DNA from: a virus
Direction: 5' to 3' (one strand)
DNA length: 40,689 nucleotides
Virus record (IMG/VR): IMGVR_UViG_3300049791_000027
Span: 1 to 40,689 of that record
In this document: positions 1 through 7,479 of the stretch, piece by piece
How positions within the stretch are numbered: position 1 is the first letter of the stretch
Layout of the letters: the number at the start of each line of letters is the position of its first letter
Made by a program: the position numbers and the translations under genes
The notes under the pieces: model-generated
Database searches by the model: none
The model's input: only the letters and a program-made list of their open reading frames with translations
What the model was told of the DNA's origin: nothing

Positions 1-127
1 GCTACCACCCCACCATCGCGCAATTGGATAAAGACGGCAGCAGGGCCACCATGCCAGAGTATGTCCGCCAATGCCGCGACACTATGATGGCGGTGTTCGA
101 CGAATATAACCCCGATGACCGATGCGC
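1..127. repeat. 127-bp terminal direct repeat, left copy
   Basis: Bases 1-127 are identical to 40563-40689. The repeat lies inside the primase-helicase gene, and the frame reads through it without interruption when the two ends are merged. That fits a circular assembly closed with an overlap better than a real short terminal repeat. A length of 127 is also a common maximum k-mer of short-read assemblers, which supports the artefact reading. Confidence 0.97.
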
Positions 128-803
128 TAAGCAGGTAGAGCAGAACATCTTCACACTCAGCACTACGCGCATGAGCAGCCAGCGCAGACTATATGAGGAA
201 GATAGCGTCGATGTATTCCGCCGCGCATCCCTAATGCTCACCACAGTGGACAAGAACAGGGGCTACATACGATCCAGTAAGGGCGCTGGCGAGCGCCGCT
301 TTATCACACTAGAGGTAGAAGGCGTCCGGGATTGGTACGGGGCGAAGACAAGCAACCGCGAGGTTATAACCGAATGTGCGCTCCCCCTCCTTGTATATGG
401 CTATCAGTTATATATGGAAGGCGATAAAGGGTCCGCCACCGAATATTCCATGCTCACCACTGGGGAATATATCAGCGAAGCGTCCATCATAGCCAAGATT
501 GCAGCGCGCTGGTCCCTCGGGGACATTAAGCTGAAGCTGGAGGACTATAAGAAGATGCTGTACAGGGAAGGCTCAGACGATTATCGGTTCTCCATGGCCC
601 AAATGCAGGCTCTTCTGCTCCCAGAAGACAAGTTGGGGAGGCTAGAGGTCGGAGATCTGAGGACAATGATCGAAGATCTCGGCGCTGAGAACATTGGCAA
701 GGCACGTGTCAACGTAGCCAATGGCAAGGAGGCGCAGAAGGACAATGCCTATGTGATTAAGGATTGGGATGAGTTTATGGATCACCTTGTTGCCAAGATG
801 TAA
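1..803 (+). CDS. Primase-helicase, C-terminal part (gene continues from 39188-40689)
   Basis: This is the 3' part of a 725-residue protein that begins at 39188 and crosses the artificial ends of the window; the reading frame is continuous across the 127-bp overlap. The part here holds the AAA+/SF3-like helicase core after Walker A. A Walker B motif MMAVFDEY lies at 84-107 (acidic pair at residues 492-493), and a sensor/arginine region around TTVDKNRG...GERRFITLEV resembles the VapE/D5-like helicases. The stop is at 801-803. The TTG at 24 is an internal codon, not a start. The assignment to a VapE-like replicative helicase is from motifs I recognise, not from a search. Confidence 0.85.
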   Translation, partial: YHPTIAQLDKDGSRATMPEYVRQCRDTMMAVFDEYNPDDRCAKQVEQNIFTLSTTRMSSQRRLYEEDSVDVFRRASLMLTTVDKNRGYIRSSKGAGERRFITLEVEGVRDWYGAKTSNREVITECALPLLVYGYQLYMEGDKGSATEYSMLTTGEYISEASIIAKIAARWSLGDIKLKLEDYKKMLYREGSDDYRFSMAQMQALLLPEDKLGRLEVGDLRTMIEDLGAENIGKARVNVANGKEAQKDNAYVIKDWDEFMDHLVAKM

Positions 804-816
804 GCGCTGGGCGTAT

Positions 817-831
817 GGTGGTAGTACCACC
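817..831. promoter_or_regulatory. 15-bp perfect palindrome, possible operator
   Basis: GGTGGTA-G-TACCACC is a perfect inverted repeat with a single central base, just after the primase-helicase stop and upstream of the small membrane gene at 857. It resembles the GGTGCCACC/GGTGGCACC dyads near other promoters of this genome, but the central bases differ. No T-run follows, so it is not a terminator. An operator role is a guess. Confidence 0.35.
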
Positions 832-856
832 CAGCCACCCTCTAGAGGGCGTTAAA

Positions 857-1132
857 ATGAAGACTACAGATGCAGCCGCTCTTGGCGTAATCGTAATGGC
901 TTTGGTCCTAGGATGGGCTATGTTCCCGGCCGAACTCCACCAGCATAGCGCTCAGCGCTTCGTTCAAGATGATGGATACTACAACAACGAATCCAAATGG
1001 CAAGATAACAATCGCAAAAAGCGGATTGGGTGCGTAGTTACTATCATTAAGGTCGCCCCGCCCAGCGCTACGCCCGATGAATTGGACTACAATCTCGAGC
1101 AATGCCTCCTCCAGAACGACGTGTTCATCTAA
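857..1132 (+). CDS. Small membrane-anchored protein of unknown function
   Basis: The product is 91 residues. The ATG at 857 is preferred because GAGGG precedes it and a hydrophobic segment follows directly (residues about 5-20, AAALGVIVMALVLGWA). This gives a signal-anchor topology with a polar, tyrosine- and asparagine-rich remainder that has two cysteines. An upstream GTG at 815 would add 14 residues of unlikely sequence. It lies 53 bp after the primase-helicase stop and may be co-transcribed. I do not recognise the family. Confidence 0.7.
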   Translation: MKTTDAAALGVIVMALVLGWAMFPAELHQHSAQRFVQDDGYYNNESKWQDNNRKKRIGCVVTIIKVAPPSATPDELDYNLEQCLLQNDVFI

Positions 1133-1270
1133 CGCGGAATAGCCCCCCGGCTGATTTGAACCATCATCCGGGGAAAGACCGTTGATTAGATATACGTATG
1201 TGGCATAAGGTCTCCCAAACTCTGGGTTCTTCTCTCCTCTTCCTCAAATCGCCCTGGGATGGTGCGAGCA

Positions 1271-1314
1271 CGCCAGTGACGTGCTTCAACCCGGGATGTA
1301 GCACGTCAGTGGCG
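1271..1314. repeat. 14-bp near-perfect inverted repeat (large hairpin)
   Basis: The arms CGCCAGTGACGTGC (1271-1284) and GCACGTCAGTGGCG (1301-1314) pair with one mismatch around a 16-nt loop. No T-run follows on either strand, so a terminator is unlikely. A structured leader, protein-binding site or origin element are all possible. Confidence 0.65.
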
Positions 1315-1370
1315 GGCCACCGGCTACCTATATAAGCAGGGAAATGGCCGGGGCCCACCACTGGGGCCCA

Positions 1371-1427
1371 AGTGTTACCGATGGTAACACGGTAACGAAA
1401 AAGTGTTACCGACGGTAACACGGTAAC
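1371..1427. promoter_or_regulatory. Tandem GTGTTACC/GGTAACAC operator or iteron block
   Basis: Two 26-bp direct repeats (1371-1396 and 1402-1427) are separated by 5 bp, so their phase is 31 bp. Each contains the dyad GTGTTACC-N3-GGTAACAC followed by an extra direct half-site CGGTAAC. Only one base differs between the copies (GAT versus GAC in the centre). Such arrays are typical of repressor operators or initiator-binding iterons. The block lies 123 bp upstream of the gene at 1550 and about 570 bp after the primase-helicase. Confidence 0.75.
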
Positions 1428-1549
1428 ACTTAAAATACTTTGTCCTCGGCGCTAAGTGCTTGTTTTATAAGGAAATCCAAAGTTGGCACGGGCCCTGCTA
1501 TGTATTCCAGTGCAACACCAACCCTTACAGCACCACCGAGGATTTTGCC

Positions 1550-2185
1550 ATGACCACCACCACCACCACCACCACCACCGTTGACATGGACGCCGCCACC
1601 ACTGGGCTTGTGCTTACCCTTAAGGCATTTGCTTCCGCCAACTACGAAAACGGCTACGACGTTTTCATCGAAACTTACAGCGATCCGGAATGGGTCCAAC
1701 TTGTTCGGGACGCCAAGGGTAACGAGAAAAAGGCGCTTAAGTTGATGAAGCAAATTGTTGCCGACTACAAGGAAATGGAAGCCAACACTAGTTTTGGCGA
1801 CGATGCCCCAAGCTGTGAGGAAGTTGCCCCGGAGGAAGTTGCCCCGGAGGAAGTTGCCACGGAGGAAGTTGCCCCGGAGGAAGTTGCCCCAGTTGTCGCT
1901 AGTGGCGCCGTTCGCTACTGCATCGGCACTAAGGCCGCAGTAGTTGTGCCGCAACTTACGCTACAGCGTAGCAGCAACAAGCCAGTGGGCGCCGGGTGGC
2001 GGAAGTCCGCAGTTGCGGCCACTAACACCCGCCACATCGCAATAATGGCGCTGGCCGAACTGGGGGAAACTTTCACCCACGAACAAGTTGTACAAACGCT
2101 TACTTCGCTTCGGTGCGGCGCAAGTTGGACAGTAGGCGGCCGCATTAGTGCCTTCCTCGCCGCTGGTTACTTGGAGGTGGTCTAA
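1550..2185 (+). CDS. Repeat-containing protein with poly-Thr start and EEVAP repeats
   Basis: The product is 211 residues of unknown function. The ATG at 1550 is chosen because GAGG lies 9 nt upstream; the open frame begins earlier at 1460 without a ribosome site. After the initiator come nine ACC codons (T2-T10), then a globular region to about residue 85, then five copies of a 15-bp unit encoding EEVA(P/T) (residues 90-114), then a C-terminal part whose helices (about residues 160-211) look like a winged-helix fold. The flexible acidic linker between two domains suggests an adaptor or DNA-binding protein. Neighbouring operator repeats at 1371-1427 could be its target; this is inference. Confidence 0.75.
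   Translation: MTTTTTTTTTVDMDAATTGLVLTLKAFASANYENGYDVFIETYSDPEWVQLVRDAKGNEKKALKLMKQIVADYKEMEANTSFGDDAPSCEEVAPEEVAPEEVATEEVAPEEVAPVVASGAVRYCIGTKAAVVVPQLTLQRSSNKPVGAGWRKSAVAATNTRHIAIMALAELGETFTHEQVVQTLTSLRCGASWTVGGRISAFLAAGYLEVV
1817..1891 (+). repeat. Five tandem 15-bp coding repeats (EEVAP)
   Basis: Five consecutive copies of GAGGAAGTTGCCCCG, with changes only in the third and fifth, form an in-frame minisatellite inside the gene at 1550. The 15-bp period keeps the frame, so copy number can vary without breaking the protein. With the nine-fold ACC tract at 1553-1579, this gene has two slippage-prone tracts. Confidence 0.9.
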
Positions 2186-2261
2186 GGATGTTGTAACCGT
2201 AGTGGTGGTGCCCAACGGCTTCAGCACCACCAGCACCGGCCTCCGCTGCTAAACTCCCTCG

Positions 2262-2279
2262 GGGGCCCTACGGGGCCCC
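2262..2279. other. GC-rich hairpin
   Basis: GGGGCCC (2262-2268) and GGGCCCC (2273-2279) form a 7-bp stem with a 4-nt loop. No T-run follows. It lies between the gene at 1550 and the small frame at 2299. It may slow or process the transcript; a terminator role is not supported. Confidence 0.4.
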
Positions 2280-2298
2280 TTGCTATAGGACACTTGCC

Positions 2299-2397
2299 AT
2301 GCTTGCCCTACTGTTCTTCCGCTTTGTTATGTTCCGCCCCGTGCGCCCAGCGCCTATGTTAGTTGTGCACCACAACACTCAGGAGTTATTGCCATGA
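2299..2397 (+). CDS. Possible 32-residue leader-like ORF
   Basis: The ATG at 2299 has AGGA about 8 nt upstream. The frame (MLALLFFRFVMF...) starts hydrophobic and ends with an ATGA overlap onto the start of the gene at 2394. The coupling and ribosome site are the only support, and it is too short to assign. It could be a small membrane peptide or a translational leader for the next gene. Confidence 0.35.
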   Translation: MLALLFFRFVMFRPVRPAPMLVVHHNTQELLP

Positions 2398-2669
2398 GTC
2401 GTAATATTATTGGCTTCGCAGTTGGCGATGTTCGTTACTTGTGCGAGCCCCGCGCCCGGGACTTTGCTGCCAGAATTCTGCGCGATGTTCGCAGCCCAAG
2501 TTGCCGCAACTTAGATGCGGATTACGAATTCCGTATGGGTAAGTTCTGCAGCATGCCACTTCCAAGTTCGCTTCCACCTTATATGCGCGCCGCGTTCCGT
2601 TATGCCCAGTGGCGCATTGGCGCACACTACGGCGTCGCCGATATTGTACTGGCGCGCATGCCCGATTAG
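2394..2669 (+). CDS. Hypothetical protein, 91 aa
   Basis: The ATG at 2394 follows CAGGAG with a good spacer. The product is basic and aromatic-rich, with no motif I recognise and no membrane segment. It is the last gene of the early + strand region: a strong terminator follows 25 bp after its stop. With the gene at 1550 it forms a short unit downstream of the GTGTTACC repeats. Confidence 0.65.
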   Translation: MSRNIIGFAVGDVRYLCEPRARDFAARILRDVRSPSCRNLDADYEFRMGKFCSMPLPSSLPPYMRAAFRYAQWRIGAHYGVADIVLARMPD

Positions 2670-2694
2670 TTAGTTGCAACTAGTTCCAACTTTG

Positions 2695-2719
2695 GCCCCG
2701 GATAATACCGGGGCTTTTT
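2695..2719 (+). terminator. Rho-independent terminator of the early + strand region
   Basis: GCCCCGG (2695-2701) and CCGGGGC (2708-2714) form a 7-bp GC stem with the loop ATAATA, followed by TTTTT (2715-2719). This is a canonical intrinsic terminator. It separates early transcripts from the non-coding block and the terminase promoter. Confidence 0.9.
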
Positions 2720-2782
2720 ATTGGCCGGAATATTGTACGGGCCCAGACGTGGTACAGGGCTTAGTTGTGGGGGGGTGTGGCC

Positions 2783-2800
2783 GGGGGGGTTAACCCCCCC
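2783..2800. repeat. G7-TTAA-C7 palindrome
   Basis: Seven G, TTAA, then seven C form a perfect 18-bp palindrome. It can extrude as a very stable hairpin or bind a dimeric protein. No T-run follows. Confidence 0.85.
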
Positions 2801-2878
2801 AAGCGGTATATTGTACCAAATGGCATATGCACCAAAGTTTGGTTTGTGGCGGGGCTTATGCAGTAGGGCCTAATTTTA

Positions 2879-2918
2879 GGGGGGGTGTGGGGGTGCGTGT
2901 GGGGGTTGGTGTGGGGGG
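2879..2918 (+). other. Canonical G-quadruplex motif
   Basis: Four G-runs at 2879-2885, 2889-2893, 2901-2905 and 2913-2918 are separated by loops of 3, 7 and 7 nt, meeting the usual G3+N1-7 rule on the + strand. A second pair of G7 runs follows at 2969-2975 and 2978-2984. The structure could stall polymerases or mark a replication or packaging site. Confidence 0.75.
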
Positions 2919-3140
2919 CACTTGTAGGGGCTTGTAGGCCGCAGGGCGCTTGGGGCTTAGCACTTGGTGGGGGGGTTGGGGGGGTTAGTTTTAGTAAACC
3001 GACTACCCTACACTCAGCTCTAGGCACTTAGGCGGTATATATACCCCCACAACTGTTGCCAGCGCTTTACCCCCCCAGCCCCGGGCAATGTGCCACCATG
3101 TCCCCAGTGCCGAGCGTTTTGCCCCCCTTCCCAGTGGCCG

Positions 3141-3282
3141 AGCGCCTAGCGCCTAGCGCCTAGCCCCATCCACCTGCCACCCGGCGCCCAGTGCCCAGTG
3201 CCCTTTCCCGCCGCCTAGCGCCTAGCGCCCTGCCCCAAGCCCAACCCACCCTTGGCTACCCTAGCGCCTAGCGCCTAGCGCC
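3141..3282. repeat. Clusters of the heptad TAGCGCC
   Basis: The 7-bp unit TAGCGCC (or GCGCCTA) is tandemly repeated in three clusters: 3141-3163 (3 copies), 3212-3229 (2) and 3261-3282 (3). A related GTGCCCA repeat lies at 3189-3203. Period, spacing and lack of spacers rule out a CRISPR. Iteron-like binding sites are possible. Confidence 0.75.
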
Positions 3283-3352
3283 CCGCCAGCGCGCTTACAG
3301 GGCCCTGTAGTGCTAAGCGCCAAGCTGGTGCAGCCTGATACCCGGCGACGCC

Positions 3353-3440
3353 CCATGCAAGCTCCGTGCCAAGTGCAAAGAGCAATCAGGACTAGCGTTT
3401 GCTGATCTTTGCTCAGGCCCATGCAAGGTTCGTGCCAAGC
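3353..3440 (+). repeat. Imperfect 22-bp direct repeat pair
   Basis: The two copies at 3353-3374 and 3419-3440 share CCATGCAAG followed, after three partly different bases, by CGTGCCAAG. They start 66 bp apart. They lie about 300 bp before the small terminase gene, where terminase recognition sites often lie in other phages. The role is inferred from position only. Confidence 0.5.
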
Positions 3441-3677
3441 GCGTGGATCGCCCTCGCTTGGTGCTCAGTGCCCTGTTGAGGGGCGATTTGACGAGGCGCT
3501 GAGCGCGAAGCCCCCCGGGGGGTGACAACAAAGTGCGGGGTGCTTCGTGCCCGGGTCAGCCGCCGAGCGCAAAATGTGAAGTTTTAAAAGTAGTGCCACT
3601 AGAACCTAGTGCCAAGAGCTAAGTGCTAAGACGCCCCCATAACACCCATCACATTTTGAGCTACGCACCTAAGGAGC

Positions 3678-3711
3678 TTGCTATCATCTATAGGACGTGC
3701 TATAGTGGCAC
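3678..3711 (+). promoter_or_regulatory. Late promoter of the terminase operon with GTGGCAC element
   Basis: TTGCTA (3678-3683), a 17-bp spacer and TATAGT (3701-3706) form a good sigma70-type promoter. GTGGCAC (3705-3711) overlaps the -10 box and predicted start. The ATG at 3739 lies about 26 nt downstream of the predicted start. The same TATAGTGGCAC string recurs at 37181 (+) and on the - strand at 33118-33128. A related GTGCCAC (3593-3599) lies upstream. Confidence 0.75.
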
Positions 3712-3738
3712 TCACACGTCCATGTGCCGGGCCACGTC

Positions 3739-4080
3739 ATGAAAGAAATTAACTTCGAGGAAGCGTTGGACATAGCGCTGACGCAGCGGCAATTGAGCCT
3801 CGCCACTGGGGGCAAGCGGGTCCGGCCATCGCGACGGGAGGTGGAGGAAGGATTTTTGGAGGCGTTCGAACTCGTAGGGGGGATATCTCGCCTAGCGATG
3901 TGGGCCAATAATCCGGCCAACTATGGCGACTTCCTCAAGCTCTACGCTAAGATGATCCCTAAGGAAGTGGCCGAGGACGCGGGGCAGACCTTTATCTACC
4001 AGTCTAACGTCCCGCCGAGTGCTTTGAACAAGCCTGCTGAACTAACGAGGATAGATGATGATCTTACCTCCGTCGAGTAG
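3739..4080 (+). CDS. terS: Small terminase subunit (putative)
   Basis: The product is 113 residues from the ATG at 3739; a GTG at 3724 is in frame, but neither has a strong ribosome site. Its position directly upstream of, and 26 bp overlapping, the large terminase gene is the main evidence. The C-terminal half contains MWANNPANYGDFLKLYAKMI, a pattern I associate with small packaging subunits of podovirus-like phages. It would recognise the packaging site and load the large subunit. The first half is helical with basic residues (GGKRVRPSRRE), suitable for DNA binding. It is the first gene of the late operon. Confidence 0.65.
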   Translation: MKEINFEEALDIALTQRQLSLATGGKRVRPSRREVEEGFLEAFELVGGISRLAMWANNPANYGDFLKLYAKMIPKEVAEDAGQTFIYQSNVPPSALNKPAELTRIDDDLTSVE

Positions 4081-5470
4081 TCCGGCCAACTTCGAACTGA
4101 ATAGGATCACTAACGATGTGCGGGGCGACGCCAAGGTGGTTAAGTCGCCTTACATCTGTCGCCATCAGTTCATGGACTTTCACGCCCGGCATCAGCGGTT
4201 CGCTATCCTAGTCTGTCACCGGCGGATGGGGAAGACAGTGGCCTGTATCAACGACTTAGTTGATAAGGCGATTCAATGTAACTTGATGATGCCGCGCTAC
4301 GGCTACGTCGCTCCATTCTACACGCAAGCCAAGAGCATCGCGTGGAATTACCTCAAGTATTATGCTGGGCCCTTGATCGAGAAGATCATGGAGTCCGAGC
4401 TGAGCGTTATCCTTAAGAACGGAGCGCTGATTCGCCTCCACGGGGCGGATAACCCTGATTCTCTACGGGGCGTTTACTGGGACGGCATCGTGCTCGACGA
4501 GTATGGGGACATGCAGCCACGCCTCTTCGGCGAGATTATCATGCCCGCCCTCTCCGATCGTGACGGCTGGGTCGTTTTCGTAGGGACGCCCAAGGGGCCA
4601 AACCACTTCTGCGACATTTGGGAAGAGTCCGAGAACGACGAGCGCTGGTTCAGGCAGATGTCTAAGGCGTCTGAGACTGGCATCTTCACGGCCGAGAAGT
4701 TGGCCGAATTTAAGACTATGCCCGGTTCGGACGAGGAATCATATGAACAAGAATTCGAGTGCGACTTCCGAGCGGCGGTTCGCGGTGCGTACTACGGGAA
4801 GATTCTTAACGAGCTCGAAGCGGCTGGGCACCTCAAGGCACTCACGTATGATCCAAACCTTCCTGTCATCTGCGGTTGGGACTTGGGTATCAGTGACGAT
4901 ACGTCTATCTGGTTCTGCCAGAGGCACTTCGACGGGATTGCTGTTATCGACTTCTTCACAGTCAGTGGTTACGCGATTGACGATATCGTCGCCTTCCTCA
5001 AGACTAAACCGTACTCCTATGCTCCTATGCTTTTACCCCATGACGCTAACTCAAGGAGTTTGCAGACTGGGAAGACGATACGGGAGCAGCTCTGGGCGCA
5101 TGGCATTCAGAGCATTATCGTCCCGCAAGTAGGTCTGCAGAACGGCATCCAGGCCGTGCGCAAAACGCTGCCCAAGATGTACTTTGACGTTACGAACCCA
5201 GAAGTGAAGATAGGCGTGAATGCTCTGCGCCTCTACCAACGTGAGTGGGATGACAAGCGTAAGATCTTTAAGCAGTCGCCCCTGCACGATTGGTGCTCCA
5301 ACCCGGCGGACGCCATGCGGTACTTGTCGCTGGGGCTAAATCCGGCGTATGCTAAGGCGCAGGAAACCCCCATTGTTACCAAGAAATCAGACATCGTCAG
5401 CAACGTGATGAGTCTAGACAAATTATTCAAAGAGCGTGAAGCTCGGCGCTCGGGCCCCCGGAGAATTTAA
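4055..5470 (+). CDS. terL: Terminase large subunit
   Basis: The product is 471 residues, a normal length. The ATPase half has Walker A CHRRMGKT (about residues 54-61), Walker B GIVLDEYGDM and the coupling motif VGTPKG. The nuclease half has three acidic motifs in order: GWDLGISDDTS, LLPHDAN and DWCSNPADAMRY. The protein powers packaging and cuts concatemers. Tandem ATGs at 4055/4058 follow ACGAGG, and the start overlaps the end of the small subunit. The portal gene follows after 2 bp. Confidence 0.95.
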   Translation: MMILPPSSSPANFELNRITNDVRGDAKVVKSPYICRHQFMDFHARHQRFAILVCHRRMGKTVACINDLVDKAIQCNLMMPRYGYVAPFYTQAKSIAWNYLKYYAGPLIEKIMESELSVILKNGALIRLHGADNPDSLRGVYWDGIVLDEYGDMQPRLFGEIIMPALSDRDGWVVFVGTPKGPNHFCDIWEESENDERWFRQMSKASETGIFTAEKLAEFKTMPGSDEESYEQEFECDFRAAVRGAYYGKILNELEAAGHLKALTYDPNLPVICGWDLGISDDTSIWFCQRHFDGIAVIDFFTVSGYAIDDIVAFLKTKPYSYAPMLLPHDANSRSLQTGKTIREQLWAHGIQSIIVPQVGLQNGIQAVRKTLPKMYFDVTNPEVKIGVNALRLYQREWDDKRKIFKQSPLHDWCSNPADAMRYLSLGLNPAYAKAQETPIVTKKSDIVSNVMSLDKLFKEREARRSGPRRI

Positions 5471-5472
5471 AG

Positions 5473-7479
5473 ATGGCTGTTAAGAAGACAGACACTAAGA
5501 GAAGCCCGTGGGATGCACGCATCACCAAGGCTGAGAAGTATCAGCAGATGTGGCATGAGCACGGCGCCAACGTCTACAAGCGCTACGAAGACAAGCGCGA
5601 AGGGGCTGATAGCGGTTCCGCCATTAAGAAAGTGAACCTTTTCTATGCAAACGTCAACACCCTGAAGGAGTCCCTGTTCAACAGTCTGCCCAAGGCCGAT
5701 GTACAGAAGATCCACAAGGGAAATTATAACGATAATGTGGCTCGCGTGGCGTGCCTCATCACTGCAAGGGTGCTGGATTATGAAGTTGAGTGCGCTCCAG
5801 ATTTTAGTGAGGCGATTAATCTTTGCGTATTGGACAGACTGGTGCCCGGTCTCGGCCAGTTGTGGTCCAGCTTCGATGTTGAGGAGGGCGCGGACGGTAA
5901 TCCAGTGCCGGGATCAGAGAAAATCATGGTCGAGCATTTACATTGGACCGATTTTCTTTGGGAGCCTGCCAAGCGCTGGTCGAAAGTCGGTTGGGTAGCC
6001 CGCAAGCTCCACCTCACCAAGGAGGACTTCACCGAGAAATTTGGCGAAGAGCTGATGGCTAAGGTCGGGGCGCCTAGCACTTCCAGGGACGACTACAACA
6101 TGCAGGACATAGACAAGGACAAAATCTGCGTCTATGAGATCTGGAACAAGAAGACTAAGGAGGTCATCTTCCGCTTTAAGGGCCTGGAAGAAGATCTTAT
6201 GCGCATGGACGATCCGTACCAACTCGCCAATTTCTTCCCATGCCCGCGCCCGCTGATTGCCAACGTCACCACCAACAATTTCCTGCCAGTGACTGACTAC
6301 CATCTGGCGCAGGATCAATACAATCAGCTGGACGTGCTCTATGCGCGCATCAGCCTTATCATCGACGCGCTGAGGGTGGCCGGTATCTATGCCAGTGACC
6401 AAGGGTCGAGCATCGGGCGTATGCTGCAAGAGGGCGAGAACAAGTTGGTGCCGGTGGACAACTGGGCCATGCTCAAGGAGCAGGGCGGCATCGCCGGCTT
6501 GATCGAATGGTATCCTGTACAGAACGTCATTCAAGTGCTTGAGAAGCTCCAGCAGCAGTTTGAGGCCATTAAGGGCTTACTTGCTGAGGTCTCAGGCATG
6601 AGCGACATCGTCCGAGGAGACACAAACCAGTATGAAACGGCCAAAGCGCAGACTATCAAGGCCCAATTTGCCAGTGTCCGCCTTAGTGGCTACCAGCGTG
6701 ATGTGGCGGTATTTGTGCGTGATACTATGCGCATCATGGCTGATTTGGCGTTTGGTCTCTATAGTGACCAAAAGCTGATGACCATAGTGGGCGACATCGA
6801 CGAGCCAGACCAGCAATATGTCGCCGCCGCCGCCCAGATTCTGCGCAGTGACCAGCGCATGAAATACAAGATTGACATCCAGGCGGACAGCCTGACCCAA
6901 GCCGACTGGGCTTTGGAGAAGGGGGCCAAGCAGGAACTGGTCCAAGTGCTGGGCGCAATGATCGGCCAAACCATGCAGATGGTGGAGCAAGTGCCTGAAA
7001 TGGCTATGCTCGCAGTGCAGATGATCAAGTTCTCTGTATCCGGCTATAAGGGGTCTAGGGACTTGGAAGGCTGGATCGATCAGCAACTTGACCAAATGCA
7101 GAAAGCTGCTCAGGCCAAAGCGCAGAACCCTCAGCCGAAGCCACCTAGTGAGGCAGAGCAGAAAGCTCAGGGCGAAATGCAGAAATTGCAGATGGAAGCG
7201 CAGATCGCCCAGAAGCAAGCTGCACAAGATATGCAAATGGAACAGCAGAAAATGCAGTTTGAACAGCAGCGCCAGCAAGCCGAGCTCGCGCATCAGGCTC
7301 AAATGAACGCCATGGAGCTTCAAATGAAGCAGATGGAACTCCAGTTGAAGCAGAAAGAGGCTATGATGAAGGTCACAGCCACTGCGGTATCGAATCAGCA
7401 AAATATAGAGGCCACTCAGGCCAAAAATGAGCTTGCCGCCAAGCAGCAGGCCGCGAAACCTAAGAATGGTGCAGATTAA
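5473..7479 (+). CDS. Portal protein, P22-like family
   Basis: The product is 668 residues, preceded by GGAG. The N-terminal 530 residues fit the P22-type portal family found in many podovirus-like phages, which forms the dodecameric ring for DNA entry and exit. The last 120 or so residues are a long Gln/Met/Lys-rich coiled coil (repeated MQ, QME and LKQK patterns), a known feature of this portal group that can reach into the capsid. Order terminase-portal-scaffold-capsid supports the call. Confidence 0.88.
   Translation: MAVKKTDTKRSPWDARITKAEKYQQMWHEHGANVYKRYEDKREGADSGSAIKKVNLFYANVNTLKESLFNSLPKADVQKIHKGNYNDNVARVACLITARVLDYEVECAPDFSEAINLCVLDRLVPGLGQLWSSFDVEEGADGNPVPGSEKIMVEHLHWTDFLWEPAKRWSKVGWVARKLHLTKEDFTEKFGEELMAKVGAPSTSRDDYNMQDIDKDKICVYEIWNKKTKEVIFRFKGLEEDLMRMDDPYQLANFFPCPRPLIANVTTNNFLPVTDYHLAQDQYNQLDVLYARISLIIDALRVAGIYASDQGSSIGRMLQEGENKLVPVDNWAMLKEQGGIAGLIEWYPVQNVIQVLEKLQQQFEAIKGLLAEVSGMSDIVRGDTNQYETAKAQTIKAQFASVRLSGYQRDVAVFVRDTMRIMADLAFGLYSDQKLMTIVGDIDEPDQQYVAAAAQILRSDQRMKYKIDIQADSLTQADWALEKGAKQELVQVLGAMIGQTMQMVEQVPEMAMLAVQMIKFSVSGYKGSRDLEGWIDQQLDQMQKAAQAKAQNPQPKPPSEAEQKAQGEMQKLQMEAQIAQKQAAQDMQMEQQKMQFEQQRQQAELAHQAQMNAMELQMKQMELQLKQKEAMMKVTATAVSNQQNIEATQAKNELAAKQQAAKPKNGAD

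Larger units (their letters stand above)
1133..1549. other. 417-bp non-coding stretch with hairpin and operator-like repeats
   Basis: No convincing gene lies here; the open frames on the - strand lack ribosome sites and run antisense through repeats. It holds a large imperfect hairpin (1271-1314), the GTGTTACC repeat block (1371-1427), and an A/T-rich stretch with possible promoter elements before the gene at 1550, for example TTGTCC at 1440 and TTATAA at 1465, with a poor 19-bp spacing. It is a candidate control or origin region. Confidence 0.6.
2720..3677. other. Roughly 1-kb non-coding block with G-runs, palindromes and short repeats
   Basis: No supported gene; the - strand open frames here read through C-runs and repeats and have no ribosome sites. 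The left half is strongly G-rich on the + strand, with G7 runs, a quadruplex-type array and an 18-bp palindrome. The middle holds clusters of the heptad TAGCGCC. The right half holds a 22-bp imperfect direct repeat pair and a GTGCCAC site at 3593. Its position directly upstream of the terminase genes suggests a packaging or replication signal, but nothing proves either. Confidence 0.6.

Noticed and set aside
1164-1421. - strand ORF across the hairpin and GTGTTACC repeats
   Set aside because: It reads through palindromic control DNA and has no start signal or domain.
2761-3027. - strand ORF in the G-rich block
   Set aside because: Translation is a Pro/His/Thr-rich product of C-runs, with no ribosome site and no domain.
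3141-3282. Repeat clusters as a CRISPR array
   Set aside because: The unit is 7 bp, tandem, without spacers of regular length.
3703-3712. GTGGCAC as the -24 element of sigma54 promoters
   Set aside because: Sigma54 needs GG and GC 10 bp apart. None of the sites checked (3703, 35375, 37183) has a TTGC-type -12 element at that distance, while sigma70-like boxes fit with 17-bp spacing.
5938-7401. Long - strand ORFs opposite the portal gene (5938-6534 and 6592-7401)
   Set aside because: They are shadows of the portal coding sequence with biased Leu/His composition and no start signals.
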